DNA of 64,000 nt from Mannheimia sp041807705 (GCF_041807705.1 NZ_JBGTYY010000004.1:62001-126000), one strand, 5' to 3'. Shown: positions 8,146 through 17,443, counted from the first letter of the stretch. Program-made: numbers and translations. Notes: a model not told the origin generated them from the letters alone.

Positions 8146-9705
8146 TTACTTTTTACCTTTAACGATTTCATCTGCCCATTGGAATATCTCGTCTAAGTCA
8201 TAATCGCCCGAATGTGGCACACCCCACGGGGTTTCATAGCTTACATTTTTGCCTGCCATTTGGAGTTTAATCGCTAAAATAGCTGAAATGGCAAGAGAGG
8301 TATCACGATCTGCCGTGCCCACTCGAATTCGCCAATGTTCTGCGGCATTTGGATTATCTACATAATACATTGGGTTCATTCGCTTCACAATTTGCGGATC
8401 GGCTAAGTTGATATTTTGATTTAATGATCGTTCTGCACTATAGAACGTAAAATGGCGATTATTTTCCGTTGCCGTACCGAATAAATTATTTTCGCCCGAT
8501 GTGGCATTTAACGTATCAAACGCAGGTGGCGATTTCATTCGTTTATCTGAAAATACATAACCGAACCAATCAACCTTGCTCACTTTTCCCTCTTCAAAAG
8601 ATAGCCAGCTAATGTCTTGAAAGGCTTTTTGTTCCTCGCTATTTTCCGCTAATTGGCTATAGGCTTTATTTGCCGAATGCTTAATTACATTTGCTAAATA
8701 ATCTTTGAAAGATCCATTGCCTTTTGAATCAAGAATTAATGAGTTACCTGCTTCATCTACTAAGTTTAAGCTATTGAGATAGACAGGAAAACGCTCTGCC
8801 AACTCATTAGAGAGCTTGATTTCAGCCTCATTTAGCGATCCTTCAATTTTTGGCATTGGTTTTGAGCGATTATTATAACTATCTGCATTTAAGCGGCTCA
8901 TATCCATTCGGCTATATTCATTAACGCCGTTAAACTGCCATTCATACGCTATATCTGCATTTTCAAGGTTAGTAATTGGCGAATAAGCCGACACAGCAAA
9001 GATTTTATCACTTGCTTTCAATGCCCCAATTTCGTTGAAATAAGGCTCATAATCAAAATGATCGGCTGAAGCCCCTAGCAAGGCAGATAATGCCCCTCCT
9101 GCACTAGTGCCGTTTGAGATAATTTTATTCGCATCACCCGGCATTGTTTCATCATTTGCGTGCAAATAACGCACAGCTGATTTTAAATCGATAATCGCAG
9201 CAGGGGCTTTGCCGATAAATTTCCCCTCTTTTTGTAATGTACGACCTCTTGCCCCAACACTAGCCACCACATAGCCTTTAGACAAGGCAACCAAAATCGC
9301 ACTTGGTGAACCATCACGCCCTTTTTTATCATAGCTCGCAGCTTTAGCCGGCATATAACCACCTACCGAATTTGGCAAGAAAATAGGGGCAGTAGCCGCG
9401 TTATAGCCGTTGATCTCGCCCTCGTTATAATAGGCTTCAGGCACATAAATATTGATTGTTTGATATTCAGGATCAATGGGCTTACTCACATAAACAATTC
9501 GTTCAAAAGCTCGGAATTGGATTTTCTCGCTATTTACTTCTGCTTCAACAGGATGGTAGTTTTGAGCGTTAAAATTCAGATCATAACCCGTTTCAGTTTT
9601 ATTAAAAAAAGGGAGAGACTCTGATGGCTTTTCCGCAGTATTTGCAAAGGTTTGGGCTGTAAAAATACTAGATAAGATACATATTGATAAGGCTTTCAGT
9701 TTCAT
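8146..9705 (-). CDS. Secreted subtype B tannase/feruloyl-esterase-like alpha/beta hydrolase
   Basis: Exported hydrolase, 519 aa, with a signal peptide (cleavage near QTFA-NT, residue 21). The nucleophile motif GTSAGG places the catalytic serine at S201; GTADRDT (around 465) and VPHSGDYD (H498) are candidates for the acid and histidine. The stretch APIFLPNSVGGYMP (106-119) and the overall layout are like bacterial subtype B tannases, which cleave gallate esters. The true substrate in an animal-associated Pasteurellaceae is unknown; another aryl or carboxyl ester is possible. Transcribed alone: own ribosome site (AAGGAAC) and terminator. Confidence 0.72.
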   Translation of the reverse strand: MKLKALSICILSSIFTAQTFANTAEKPSESLPFFNKTETGYDLNFNAQNYHPVEAEVNSEKIQFRAFERIVYVSKPIDPEYQTINIYVPEAYYNEGEINGYNAATAPIFLPNSVGGYMPAKAASYDKKGRDGSPSAILVALSKGYVVASVGARGRTLQKEGKFIGKAPAAIIDLKSAVRYLHANDETMPGDANKIISNGTSAGGALSALLGASADHFDYEPYFNEIGALKASDKIFAVSAYSPITNLENADIAYEWQFNGVNEYSRMDMSRLNADSYNNRSKPMPKIEGSLNEAEIKLSNELAERFPVYLNSLNLVDEAGNSLILDSKGNGSFKDYLANVIKHSANKAYSQLAENSEEQKAFQDISWLSFEEGKVSKVDWFGYVFSDKRMKSPPAFDTLNATSGENNLFGTATENNRHFTFYSAERSLNQNINLADPQIVKRMNPMYYVDNPNAAEHWRIRVGTADRDTSLAISAILAIKLQMAGKNVSYETPWGVPHSGDYDLDEIFQWADEIVKGKK

Positions 9706-9786
9706 TATTTGTTCCTTTTTGGAATATATGCCTATAAGACTTACAAGCGGTCAAATTTGTTCAGAATTTTACAATTATTTTTAGCT

Positions 9787-9814
9787 AAAATTAAGGGCGA
9801 ACCTTAGTTCGCCC
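9787..9814 (-). terminator. Possible terminator after the DMT transporter gene
   Basis: GGGCGAAC (9795-9802), loop CTTA, GTTCGCCC (9807-9814): a perfect 8-bp stem right after the stop at 9825 on the minus strand, followed by only a weak T-rich tail. The GGGCGAAC/GTTCGCCCCC wording resembles the GTAGGGGC repeat family seen at 2 kb and 54.8 kb, so it could be a truncated copy of that element used as a terminator. Confidence 0.5.
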
Positions 9815-9824
9815 CCAATAAAAT

Positions 9825-10688
9825 TTACCGCCAATAAAACAAGCAAATAATCGCTACAATCGCTATCGCCACACCTAAATAGTTCACTTTGTGGATTTTC
9901 TCTTTAAAGAAGAACGCCCCAACAAATGTGCCTAAGCAGATTACCCCTAAGTTCATTCCAGTGAAAACTAAGGTTGGGTCATCTTTCATTGCTTGGTGGG
10001 CTTGAATGTAGAATAAAATATTACCGAAATTCAGCACACCTAATAACAAGCCAGTTAATACGCTTGGAATATGCCATTGTGTGCGTTTTAGCAGTAAATA
10101 GATAAACATAAAACAGCCTGCCCCAATAAAAGCAATGGCTAAGGTAACTGGGAATGCTGAGCCTGTTTTTGCCATCTGTTTGAATAAAATATCGTTTACG
10201 CCGTAACCAATCCAAACAAGCGCAAGGCTGATAATCGCAATCTTGCCGCCCTTTTCCATACCCTGATTGCCTTTCCACAATAAACAACCTAATGCCGCAA
10301 AAGCCAATAACAGAGCGATCAGTTTATTGCTTGTTACTTGTTCGCCAAAAATGGTAAATGCCGCCAAAATTGGGAGGAATAATGACAAACGCTGTGCCGC
10401 ATCGGTTCGGATAATGCCTGCAAATTCCAATGCTTTTGCTTGCACTAAGAAAATAGTCGGGAGCGTGATGCTTAAAATCACAAAAATATAGGACGATGGG
10501 TTGTTAGCAATAATATCGGTAATAGATTGCCCCTGAAAATCAGGCTTGAGTAATAAAAACGTCATTGATGTGGTTACAATGTAGTTTACCGCAATGCTTT
10601 GATCGATACGAATACCTTTTTGGCGTGCAATTTTAATCAACACCCCAACAGTTACACTACATAAAATAGCTAAAATCAGTTGTAACAT
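9825..10688 (-). CDS. DMT superfamily (EamA-like) transporter
   Basis: Integral inner-membrane protein of 287 aa with about ten hydrophobic helices in two repeats, the hallmark of the drug/metabolite transporter superfamily. It has a conserved second-half region (LVWIGYGVNDILFKQM) and a short C-terminus ending FYWR. No motif shows the substrate. Start ATG 10688 has GGAGAGAAC before it. A single gene flanked by an inverted uptake-signal pair upstream. Confidence 0.8.
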   Translation of the reverse strand: MLQLILAILCSVTVGVLIKIARQKGIRIDQSIAVNYIVTTSMTFLLLKPDFQGQSITDIIANNPSSYIFVILSITLPTIFLVQAKALEFAGIIRTDAAQRLSLFLPILAAFTIFGEQVTSNKLIALLLAFAALGCLLWKGNQGMEKGGKIAIISLALVWIGYGVNDILFKQMAKTGSAFPVTLAIAFIGAGCFMFIYLLLKRTQWHIPSVLTGLLLGVLNFGNILFYIQAHQAMKDDPTLVFTGMNLGVICLGTFVGAFFFKEKIHKVNYLGVAIAIVAIICLFYWR

Positions 10689-10753
10689 TTTTTGTTCTCT
10701 CCTTTTAAAAATGAACGCCTTATTCTATAAATATGATGAACATTTCGCTAGTA

Positions 10754-10811
10754 GCAAGCGGTTAAATTTTGCTGAAAATTTGCAAAAAAGTAGAGAGATC
10801 CGACCGCTTGT
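10754..10811. repeat. Inverted pair of uptake signals
   Basis: GCAAGCGGT (10754-10762) and ACCGCTTGT (10803-10811) flank an AT-rich core containing AAATTTTGC and TTTGCAAAA. It lies between the divergent DMT-transporter and hydrolase genes, so it cannot end either transcript in the sense direction; more likely a DNA-uptake site with two cores. Confidence 0.7.
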
Positions 10812-10862
10812 AACAGAAAAATGCTAGAATAATTTCACACAAGCTGTATGAGATTGAATAAA

Positions 10863-11618
10863 ATGGAAAAGCTCTTTGATATTAACGAACAAGGTTTTAG
10901 CATTCGCTGTAAGCTTTTTTATGAAAAAGATCTTCACAATATTGAAAATGTGGTGCTGATTCTGCACGGTTTCGGTTCGTCAAAAGATTTAAAATCAAAC
11001 ACTAAATTTGGCGAGCGTTTAACCTCAAAATATAAAGGCTATGCGGCTCTTGCCTTTGATTTCCCTTGCCACGGCAATGATGCTCGTAAAAAACTTTCCG
11101 TTGCTGAATGCCAAACCTATCTTGAATTAGTCATTCAGTATGTTAAAACCACCTTGAAAACCAAAAATATCTACGCTTACGGCACAAGTTTCGGTGGCTA
11201 TTTAACGCTGAAATATATAAATGAAAAAGGCAATCCGTTTCAGAAAATAGCGTTTCGAGCCCCTGCGCTACAAATTTATCACTCATTAATGAACCGAATG
11301 TCTGAAGAAGAACGGCAGAAATTAGCTAAAGGGAGAGAAATTTTATGGGGCTTCGACCGCCAAATGAAAATCAGCCAATCCTTTTTCGATGAACTAGCCG
11401 AAGCGGATATTACCCAAAACGATTACTTAGACTATGCCGATCAAATGTTAATTTTACACGGCACGGAAGATGAAATGGTGGCATTAAGCACATCACAACA
11501 ATTTGCCGATAATAATGTGATTGAGCTTATTCCGATTGAGGGGGCTGATCACGCCTTTTCTAACCCGAAATTAATGGATATTTCTATCGGCAAAATTGTT
11601 GATTTTTTTGCCCCTTAG
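10863..11618 (+). CDS. Alpha/beta hydrolase (serine hydrolase)
   Basis: Cytoplasmic alpha/beta-hydrolase fold protein of about 251 aa. The oxyanion loop is LILHGFGSS (32-40), the nucleophile elbow YGTSFGG carries S109, and HGTEDEMV and GADHAF supply the expected Asp and His. The family includes esterases and acyl hydrolases; substrate cannot be told. I start at ATG 10863 (GAGAT upstream); an in-frame ATG at 10848 has no visible ribosome site. Converges on the YbaK-like gene with only 13 nt between the stops. Confidence 0.78.
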   Translation: MEKLFDINEQGFSIRCKLFYEKDLHNIENVVLILHGFGSSKDLKSNTKFGERLTSKYKGYAALAFDFPCHGNDARKKLSVAECQTYLELVIQYVKTTLKTKNIYAYGTSFGGYLTLKYINEKGNPFQKIAFRAPALQIYHSLMNRMSEEERQKLAKGREILWGFDRQMKISQSFFDELAEADITQNDYLDYADQMLILHGTEDEMVALSTSQQFADNNVIELIPIEGADHAFSNPKLMDISIGKIVDFFAP

Positions 11619-11631
11619 TTTCAACTTATGC

Positions 11632-12117
11632 CTAATCTTTGGCAAAGTTCACTAAGGTTGGATTGACAATACGTTGGTAATCTTCCGTATTCAAAATAAT
11701 GGAACGTTCCAACGTACCTGCATTAAAGGCTAATTCATCATAGCGTTCAAATAAACTTGGCTCAGCCACTAACAATAAATCGGAATGAAAACTAAACGGC
11801 GGAATTGCCCCAAATACACAGTCGGTCAATTCTGCCACTTCCGCAGGGCTTGCAAGCGAGGCTCTCGCTCCGCCAAGATGTTCGGCAATTTTGCTTAAAT
11901 CTGCTTGGTAATCTGCAGGTAATATTGCCAACACCGCCTGTTTAATGCCATTTCCTTTTACTTTACAGACTAATGCCTTTGCCCCTTGCCCTAGCTCCGT
12001 GCCACGAATTTTCGCCACTTCTTCCGATTTCCCAGCAGAAGAATGCTCCACCACTCGATAACGAGCCTGATGTGAATCTAATAATGCTGTGAGTTGTTGA
12101 AAAGTTTGTTCTGACAT
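11632..12117 (-). CDS. YbaK/aminoacyl-tRNA deacylase domain protein
   Basis: 161 aa, a single YbaK/prolyl-tRNA-synthetase-associated domain of the INS superfamily, which hydrolyses mischarged aminoacyl-tRNA in trans. Visible landmarks: the conserved lysine region (GAKALVCKVKG), the central AILPADYQADL, and the GAIPPFSF loop. Exact specificity (Cys-, Ala- or Ser-tRNA of one kind or another) cannot be assigned. Strong ribosome site TTAAGGAGAAACA. Next gene on the strand (smrB) is 71 nt away with an uptake signal between them. Confidence 0.82.
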   Translation of the reverse strand: MSEQTFQQLTALLDSHQARYRVVEHSSAGKSEEVAKIRGTELGQGAKALVCKVKGNGIKQAVLAILPADYQADLSKIAEHLGGARASLASPAEVAELTDCVFGAIPPFSFHSDLLLVAEPSLFERYDELAFNAGTLERSIILNTEDYQRIVNPTLVNFAKD

Positions 12118-12188
12118 TGTTTCTCCTTAAAAACTTACAAAACAATAACAAGCGGTCTTTTTTACTCAAAACTTGCAATTTTCTAATT

Positions 12189-12734
12189 TTAACGCCCAAA
12201 CATTTTCTCAGGGTTTTCGGGTTGCTCAACTAAAATCAGAATAGCCGCATCGCCACCCCACTCTTTTGGAGCTTGGTATAAAGCCATAATTTTCGGGTGT
12301 TGAACCAACCAGCGAGGGATCTGATCTTTCAGCGTTCGAGTACCAAAGCCTGTCATAATGCTGGCACAAAATACTTTTTCACGCTCACACGCTAGAATTA
12401 ATGCGGCTAACTCTTTCTTTGCTTTTTCTCTGGTTAAACCGTGCAGATCCAAAAATAGTTCTGGCTGAAAATCGCCCCGTCTGAGCTGCTTTAAAATGTA
12501 AGGATCAACATCTTCACGTAGATATTTCACTTTTTCATTTTCTTCTTTGAGCAAAGGCTCGTATTCATCAGAAAAATAGAACTCAATATCTGCTTTTTCT
12601 TTTAATTCCCGCAATTCCTGTAATTTTTTACGAGGTTCTGATTTTGCGACATAAGTATTCTGCTCAATCTTTTTCGTGCCTTTTGTTGCCTCTCTAAATA
12701 AGGCAAATTCATCTTCTAACATCTTCTCTGACAT
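12189..12734 (-). CDS. smrB: Smr-domain endonuclease SmrB
   Basis: 181 aa. In E. coli SmrB is recruited to collided ribosomes and cuts the mRNA between them. The C-terminal Smr domain (about 95-175) shows LDLHGLTREKAK and the conserved TGFGTRTLKDQIPRWL; the N-terminal basic/acidic helix is the ribosome-binding part. It is divergent from prmB with a short shared promoter region, the same smrB/prmB arrangement as in enterobacteria. Confidence 0.92.
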   Translation of the reverse strand: MSEKMLEDEFALFREATKGTKKIEQNTYVAKSEPRKKLQELRELKEKADIEFYFSDEYEPLLKEENEKVKYLREDVDPYILKQLRRGDFQPELFLDLHGLTREKAKKELAALILACEREKVFCASIMTGFGTRTLKDQIPRWLVQHPKIMALYQAPKEWGGDAAILILVEQPENPEKMFGR

Positions 12735-12826
12735 AATCTTTTCCTTCTTATTGATTTTTACATTCTAACACAAAGCAAAATATGGTATAAAACAGCAATT
12801 CTATAATTATGTAAAAGGCACTTAAA

Positions 12827-13771
12827 ATGTTTAAATATAATATCGAACTCCTTGATGAAATTGCCGCTCTTCCTGTTGTAAATGATCTATCCACTATTCA
12901 AGATATGATGCGTTGGGCGTATAGCTATTTCAATGCTTCTGATCTTTACTACGGACACGGCTATGATAACGCTTGGGACGAAGCTCAACAATTGGTGTTA
13001 GCAGGGCTTTATCTGCCTTTTGACGTACCGGAAGCACTTTACTCTTCCCGATTAACCCGAGCGGAAAAAGAGCGGGTTATTCATTTAATTTGCGAGCGTT
13101 TAGGCTCTCGCAAACCTGTGGCTTATTTAACGCATTCAGCGTGGTTCTGTGGCAGCGAATATTATGTGGACGAGCGAGTAATAGTGCCACGTTCACCAAT
13201 CGGTGAGCTAATTAAAAAAGGCTTTAAAGGTATTATTAAAAACGAACCTTGCCGCATTTTAGATATGTGTACAGGCAGCGGTTGTATTGCCATTGCTTGT
13301 GCAGAACGTTTTCCTGAAGCAGAAGTTGATGCGGTTGATCTTTCACTTGATGCGTTAGATGTGGCTCAAATTAATATTGAACGTCATCAAGTATCGCACC
13401 GAGTTTTCCCGATCAACTCTGATCTCTTTAACGATATTCCGCAAGATAAATATGATTTAATCGTAACGAATCCGCCTTATGTGGACGAAGAAGATTTAGG
13501 CGATATGCCACAAGAGTTTCATCACGAGCCTGAATTAGCACTCGGTTCTGGCAAAGATGGCTTAGATTTAACCAAACGAATTCTAGCTCAAGCCGCCGAT
13601 TATTTGAATGATAATGGCGTATTAGTGTGCGAGGTAGGCAATAGTATGGTGCATTTAATTGAACAATTCCCAAGTGTGCCGTTTAATTGGCTGGAATTTG
13701 AAAATGGTGGGTTGGGTGTGTTTAGTTTAACTAAAGAAGAACTAGTAAAATATCGTCATTTTTTTATCTAA
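12827..13771 (+). CDS. prmB: Ribosomal protein uL3 N5-glutamine methyltransferase PrmB
   Basis: SAM-dependent methyltransferase acting on a glutamine of large-subunit protein L3. At 314 aa it is the family length. SAM-binding motif I is DMCTGSGCIAIA (about 144-155) and the glutamine-methylating NPPYVDEEDL signature is at about 212-221. The N-terminal helical domain (WAYSYFNASDLYYGHGYDNAWDEA) separates PrmB from PrmC. Ribosome site AAAAGGCAC before ATG 12827; followed by a hairpin terminator. Confidence 0.94.
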   Translation: MFKYNIELLDEIAALPVVNDLSTIQDMMRWAYSYFNASDLYYGHGYDNAWDEAQQLVLAGLYLPFDVPEALYSSRLTRAEKERVIHLICERLGSRKPVAYLTHSAWFCGSEYYVDERVIVPRSPIGELIKKGFKGIIKNEPCRILDMCTGSGCIAIACAERFPEAEVDAVDLSLDALDVAQINIERHQVSHRVFPINSDLFNDIPQDKYDLIVTNPPYVDEEDLGDMPQEFHHEPELALGSGKDGLDLTKRILAQAADYLNDNGVLVCEVGNSMVHLIEQFPSVPFNWLEFENGGLGVFSLTKEELVKYRHFFI

Positions 13772-13813
13772 ATAATGCTTCCTGAAGGGGGCTGATAGCC
13801 CCTATAACAAAAT

Positions 13814-13845
13814 AGGCATAATAGTTACTACTATGCCTGTTTTTT
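13814..13845 (+). terminator. Terminator of prmB
   Basis: AGGCATA (13814-13820) and TATGCCT (13832-13838) form a stem that extends through TAG/CTA after one mismatch and is followed by GTTTTTTG. A smaller GGGGGCT/AGCCCC hairpin lies just before it. Confidence 0.75.
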
Positions 13846-13882
13846 GTTATTGCTTTTTCCTCTGCTGTTCTGCTAAGGCATT

Positions 13883-14305
13883 TTACATACGCTGGTATAT
13901 TTCTCGATAAGTCGGTTTAAAAGCATTACACTTCTCTTGATCTACGTTTGCCTCTTGATGATTGAACTTATGATGTTGCTGGTGAAAATATTCCATTGAG
14001 GCTTTATCATTTTGCATCGTAAGAAAATTTTCTCGCCCCAATAACTCATTTAATACTTGCTGCTCAAAATATTGCATTGTTAAATGCTCAGCCATGTTCC
14101 AGTTGGCATAAATCTTCTGATAATCAGGCTTCGCTAGAGCAGGATAGATACATTGTTCAATATTATTTAGCTGACGGACTAAAATCTTAACGTCTAATTC
14201 GGAAATTTTATATTTCGGCTCGTTAGAAGCGGGCGAATTTTCCGAATTATTTGCAAATGTAAAAGACTAACTAAATAAGAGAGCTATTAACGCTTTTTTT
14301 AACAT
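13883..14305 (-). pseudogene. Small secreted-protein gene interrupted by an amber codon in the signal peptide
   Basis: An ATG at 14305 opens MLKKALIALLFS, a typical lipid-like signal peptide, which hits TAG at codon 13 (14267-14269). The same frame then continues without another stop through SFTFANNSE... to TAA at 13883-13885, 140 codons in all. No frameshift is needed: one base separates it from an intact exported protein with signal cleavage near TFA-NN. The mature part is charged and His/Gln-rich with two cysteines (EQCIYPA and EKCNAF). An internal ATG at 14095 leaves a 70-codon remnant without a signal. Family not recognised with certainty; Pasteurellaceae DUF5358-type secreted proteins are one possibility. 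It lies just after mltA (15 nt), perhaps in its transcript. Confidence 0.7.
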
Positions 14306-14319
14306 ATTATCAGCTTAAA

Positions 14320-15432
14320 TTAGTTGAGAACCCAAACACGTCCGTAGTGCTTCATTAAACCTGCAACGTGTCCTGCTTTATCGCCAATGCCTTGATATAA
14401 ATCGAAGTGATGACCTTTCACTGCACCACCTACATCAAGGGCAACCATTAAACGCATCTCGTGTCTGCCAGTCCAGTTACCATTGTTATCAATCAATGGC
14501 ATTTCAACCAACAACACACTACCAGAAGGTACAATACTACGATCTGATGCCACAGAAGCTAATGGAATTAACGGCACACCTGCAGAACCTTTTACTTTGC
14601 CATAAGGATCGTTTTGGAAGAACACATAAGATGGATTACGCTCTAACAAGCCTTGAACACGACTAGGGTTACGAGCTCCCCATTCACGAATGGCTTGAAC
14701 AGACATTTTCTCTTTCGGAATTTCGCCATCTTCAACTAATAAACGCCCAACACTTGCATATTTAAAGCCGTTTTGCCCTGCATAAGCAAAATAGTTTAGG
14801 TTGCCATCGCCAAAATCGACATAGCCACTGCCTTGCACGCCTAATAAGAAGTTATCGAGCATCGAATTACTATAAGCGAGTTCTAAACCTTGACCACGCA
14901 ATGCTCCTGCATAAATTTCTGCACGAGAAAAACGTTTGTTCGATGGCATTGCATAAATAGGGTGTTGGAATTGCCCCTGTGGCGTGCGGCGAGCTTTAAT
15001 TACAGGCGAATAATAACCTGTCACTAATACATTTTGATAACCATCTTCGCCACGCATTAAACGTGTACTGATTCCATATTGAGCAAGATCATTAATATTT
15101 GCACCTGATGCAATCCAACGGCTGACTTTACCATAAGACAATGCGTGTGTATTCGCTAAGCGACTACTATAAGTTCTGACATTAGACAGCTGTTGTAAAA
15201 AATCGTTCTGATTCACAGGAGCAGCATTTAAACTTAAACGACCACTCTGAAAATGTGTACCATAAGGCATAAATTGACGACCACTATATTTCGCTCCAAA
15301 TTTTGCCTTATCGGCATCATAAGAGGTTGAGCCACTCTTTTTACTCGGTGTAGAAGAACAACCAACCAAAATACCGGCAACTAAAGCCACCGTTGTAGCA
15401 GCGATTGATTTTTTATATGCTTTCCAATTCAT
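14320..15432 (-). CDS. mltA: Membrane-bound lytic murein transglycosylase A
   Basis: Outer-membrane lipoprotein that cleaves the MurNAc-GlcNAc bond of peptidoglycan with anhydro-ring formation. Signal peptide and lipobox LVGCSS put the lipidated Cys near residue 25. The MltA barrel is recognisable by VLVTGYYSPVIKARR, GQGLELAYSNS and the C-terminal 3D domain (LMVALDVGGAVKGHHFDLYQG) with the catalytic Asp in that block. I use ATG 15432 (AAAGGATTTTCG before it); upstream in-frame starts would put a second hydrophobic segment before the signal peptide. Confidence 0.93.
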   Translation of the reverse strand: MNWKAYKKSIAATTVALVAGILVGCSSTPSKKSGSTSYDADKAKFGAKYSGRQFMPYGTHFQSGRLSLNAAPVNQNDFLQQLSNVRTYSSRLANTHALSYGKVSRWIASGANINDLAQYGISTRLMRGEDGYQNVLVTGYYSPVIKARRTPQGQFQHPIYAMPSNKRFSRAEIYAGALRGQGLELAYSNSMLDNFLLGVQGSGYVDFGDGNLNYFAYAGQNGFKYASVGRLLVEDGEIPKEKMSVQAIREWGARNPSRVQGLLERNPSYVFFQNDPYGKVKGSAGVPLIPLASVASDRSIVPSGSVLLVEMPLIDNNGNWTGRHEMRLMVALDVGGAVKGHHFDLYQGIGDKAGHVAGLMKHYGRVWVLN

Positions 15433-15637
15433 CGAAAATCCTTTCATCGTTAATAAAATGTAAAAGATGAAGCATAGCAAAAATGCTATTTAAATAAAAC
15501 AAGAATATAGTTTGTTTGTTTTTTAACACAGCAAACGAATTTTTATACTATTACTGTTTTAAATTAAATCACTTAGAATGATTTTTTATAATTTCACTTG
15601 TCATTATGCCAAATTGATATATTATATACACATCAGA

Positions 15638-15714
<77 letters not shown>

Positions 15715-15721
15715 AATTTCA

Positions 15722-15748
15722 AACCCTTGATTTTATCGAGGGTTTTTC
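15722..15748 (+). terminator. Terminator of tRNA-fMet
   Basis: AACCCTTGA / TCGAGGGTT with loop TTTTA, followed by TTTTTCTTT, directly after the CCA end of the tRNA. Confidence 0.85.
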
Positions 15749-15873
15749 TTTATCTGGCTATTCGCAATTTGCAAAAAATTCTCAAAAAATGACCGCTTGT
15801 TTCTGACAAATACTTCCTCTATCCTTGATTTCTCGCTACACTAAAATCAATTTCTTTATTTTCTTCTTGAATT

Positions 15874-17334
15874 ATGTGCAATATCTTAACTGTTACCCAA
15901 CTAAATTATTCTGTTCGCAATCTGCTTGAAATGGAGCTCAATCAAGTTTGGCTCACAGGCGAAATTTCTAATTTCAGTCAACCCGTCTCAGGGCATTGGT
16001 ATCTCACCTTAAAAGATGACAAAGCCCAAGTGCGTGCAGCGATGTTCAAGATGAAAAATGCGAGAGTGAATTTTCGTCCGCAAAATGGTATGCAGGTTTT
16101 AGTTCGGGCAAGTGTAACCTTGTATGAACCAAGAGGCGATTATCAGCTTATTATTGAAAGTATGCAACCAGCGGGAGAAGGTTTGCTACAACAACAATTT
16201 GAAGAGCTTAAAATGAAATTAGCCTCTCAAGGGCTATTTGCTCAAGAGTATAAGAAGCCTATTCCACCATTTGTAAAACGGGTTGGAATTATTACTTCAT
16301 CTAGTGGGGCGGCATTACAAGATATTCTGCATATTTTACAACGCCGAGATCCGAGTTTAGAAGTGATGATTTACCCAACCTTAGTGCAAGGAAAAGAAGC
16401 CACAAAAGATATTGTGAATACTATAGAACTTGCCAATCACCGTAATGAATGTGATGTGCTGATTGTTGGGCGTGGTGGTGGCTCATTAGGGGATTTATGG
16501 TGCTTTAACGAAGAAGCTGTGGCTTATGCGATTTACCGTTCCAACATTCCGATTATCAGTGCGGTTGGGCACGAAACCGATGTAACCATTGCCGATTTTG
16601 TTGCCGATTTGCGAGCGCCAACCCCTTCGGCTGCGGCAGAATTGGTTAGCCGTGATCAAAACGAGCTAAAACGCCAATTACAACATCAATTTGATAAAGT
16701 CAATTTAGCTTTTGACAGACTTTGGACTGCAAAAATAACTCGCTTCCAACAGCTGAATTTACGCCTAAATCCTCAACACCCAATGAAGCATATTCAAGCT
16801 CGCCAACAAAAGTTTGACTATATTGAATATAGGCTCGAACAGGCTATCTATAAATTACTTTCTAAGAAAGCCCAGCAAACGAAAGAACTCAATTTACGCT
16901 TAACCAACCAACACCCACAAAAGCAGATAGAACGCCAATGCCAACGATTAGCTCAAATTGAACAAAGACTACACAGGCAAATAGTGCAAAAACTTAATAA
17001 AAAACAACAGCAATGGAAAAATGTTATTCAGCGTTTTGAGCGAAACCCACTTCCCTACCAAGTAAATCAACAACAAACAGTGTTGGCAAAATTTTCTCAA
17101 CGCTTAAATTATGCAATCGAAAAAACAATGCTTAAAGAGCTACAATATTTCCAAGAACTCTGTACTAAATTGGAAGGGCTAAGCCCATTGAAAATCCTCA
17201 CTCGTGGCTACTCAATCACACAAACAGAAGAGGGAAAAATGCTCACTTCAAGCAGTGATATCAAGGCAGGAGAGATCATTATTACCCAACTAAAAACAGG
17301 AAAAATAAGAAGTCAAGTAGTGGATTTTTTGTAG
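15874..17334 (+). CDS. xseA: Exodeoxyribonuclease VII large subunit
   Basis: Large subunit of ExoVII, which degrades single-stranded DNA from both ends together with XseB (27778-28008, same window but not adjacent). N-terminal OB fold (about 10-110, GEISNF...GHWYLTLKD), then the catalytic domain with VGIITSSSGAALQDI, the glycine-rich VGRGGGSLGDLW and SAVGHETDVTIADFVADLRAPTPSAAAE, then a long Gln/Lys-rich coiled coil (about 270-440) and a C-terminal RGYSI segment. At 486 aa it is longer than E. coli XseA (about 456); the extra length is in the coiled coil. No strong ribosome site before ATG 15874. An uptake signal is at about 15792. Confidence 0.94.
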   Translation: MCNILTVTQLNYSVRNLLEMELNQVWLTGEISNFSQPVSGHWYLTLKDDKAQVRAAMFKMKNARVNFRPQNGMQVLVRASVTLYEPRGDYQLIIESMQPAGEGLLQQQFEELKMKLASQGLFAQEYKKPIPPFVKRVGIITSSSGAALQDILHILQRRDPSLEVMIYPTLVQGKEATKDIVNTIELANHRNECDVLIVGRGGGSLGDLWCFNEEAVAYAIYRSNIPIISAVGHETDVTIADFVADLRAPTPSAAAELVSRDQNELKRQLQHQFDKVNLAFDRLWTAKITRFQQLNLRLNPQHPMKHIQARQQKFDYIEYRLEQAIYKLLSKKAQQTKELNLRLTNQHPQKQIERQCQRLAQIEQRLHRQIVQKLNKKQQQWKNVIQRFERNPLPYQVNQQQTVLAKFSQRLNYAIEKTMLKELQYFQELCTKLEGLSPLKILTRGYSITQTEEGKMLTSSSDIKAGEIIITQLKTGKIRSQVVDFL

Positions 17335-17420
17335 GGGATTTTTTGAACGTTACCAATTTTAAAAATTAATTATATAAAAATCAGTAGGTTAAATATTTAT
17401 AAACAGGGTTGTTCACTTAC

Positions 17421-17443
17421 TTATCCACAGATGATGTGTATAA
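17421..17443. promoter_or_regulatory. Inverted pair of DnaA-box-like sequences
   Basis: TTATCCACA (17421-17429, exact DnaA box) and, inverted after GATGA, TGTGTATAA (17435-17443, one mismatch). They sit in a 218-nt AT-rich stretch after xseA. No origin genes (dnaA, mnmG, mioC) are nearby, so this is not oriC on the evidence here; a DnaA-titration or regulatory site, or chance, are the options. Confidence 0.5.

Noticed and set aside
13428..13673. Minus-strand open frame inside prmB
   Set aside because: Lies fully within a conserved gene and has no features of its own.
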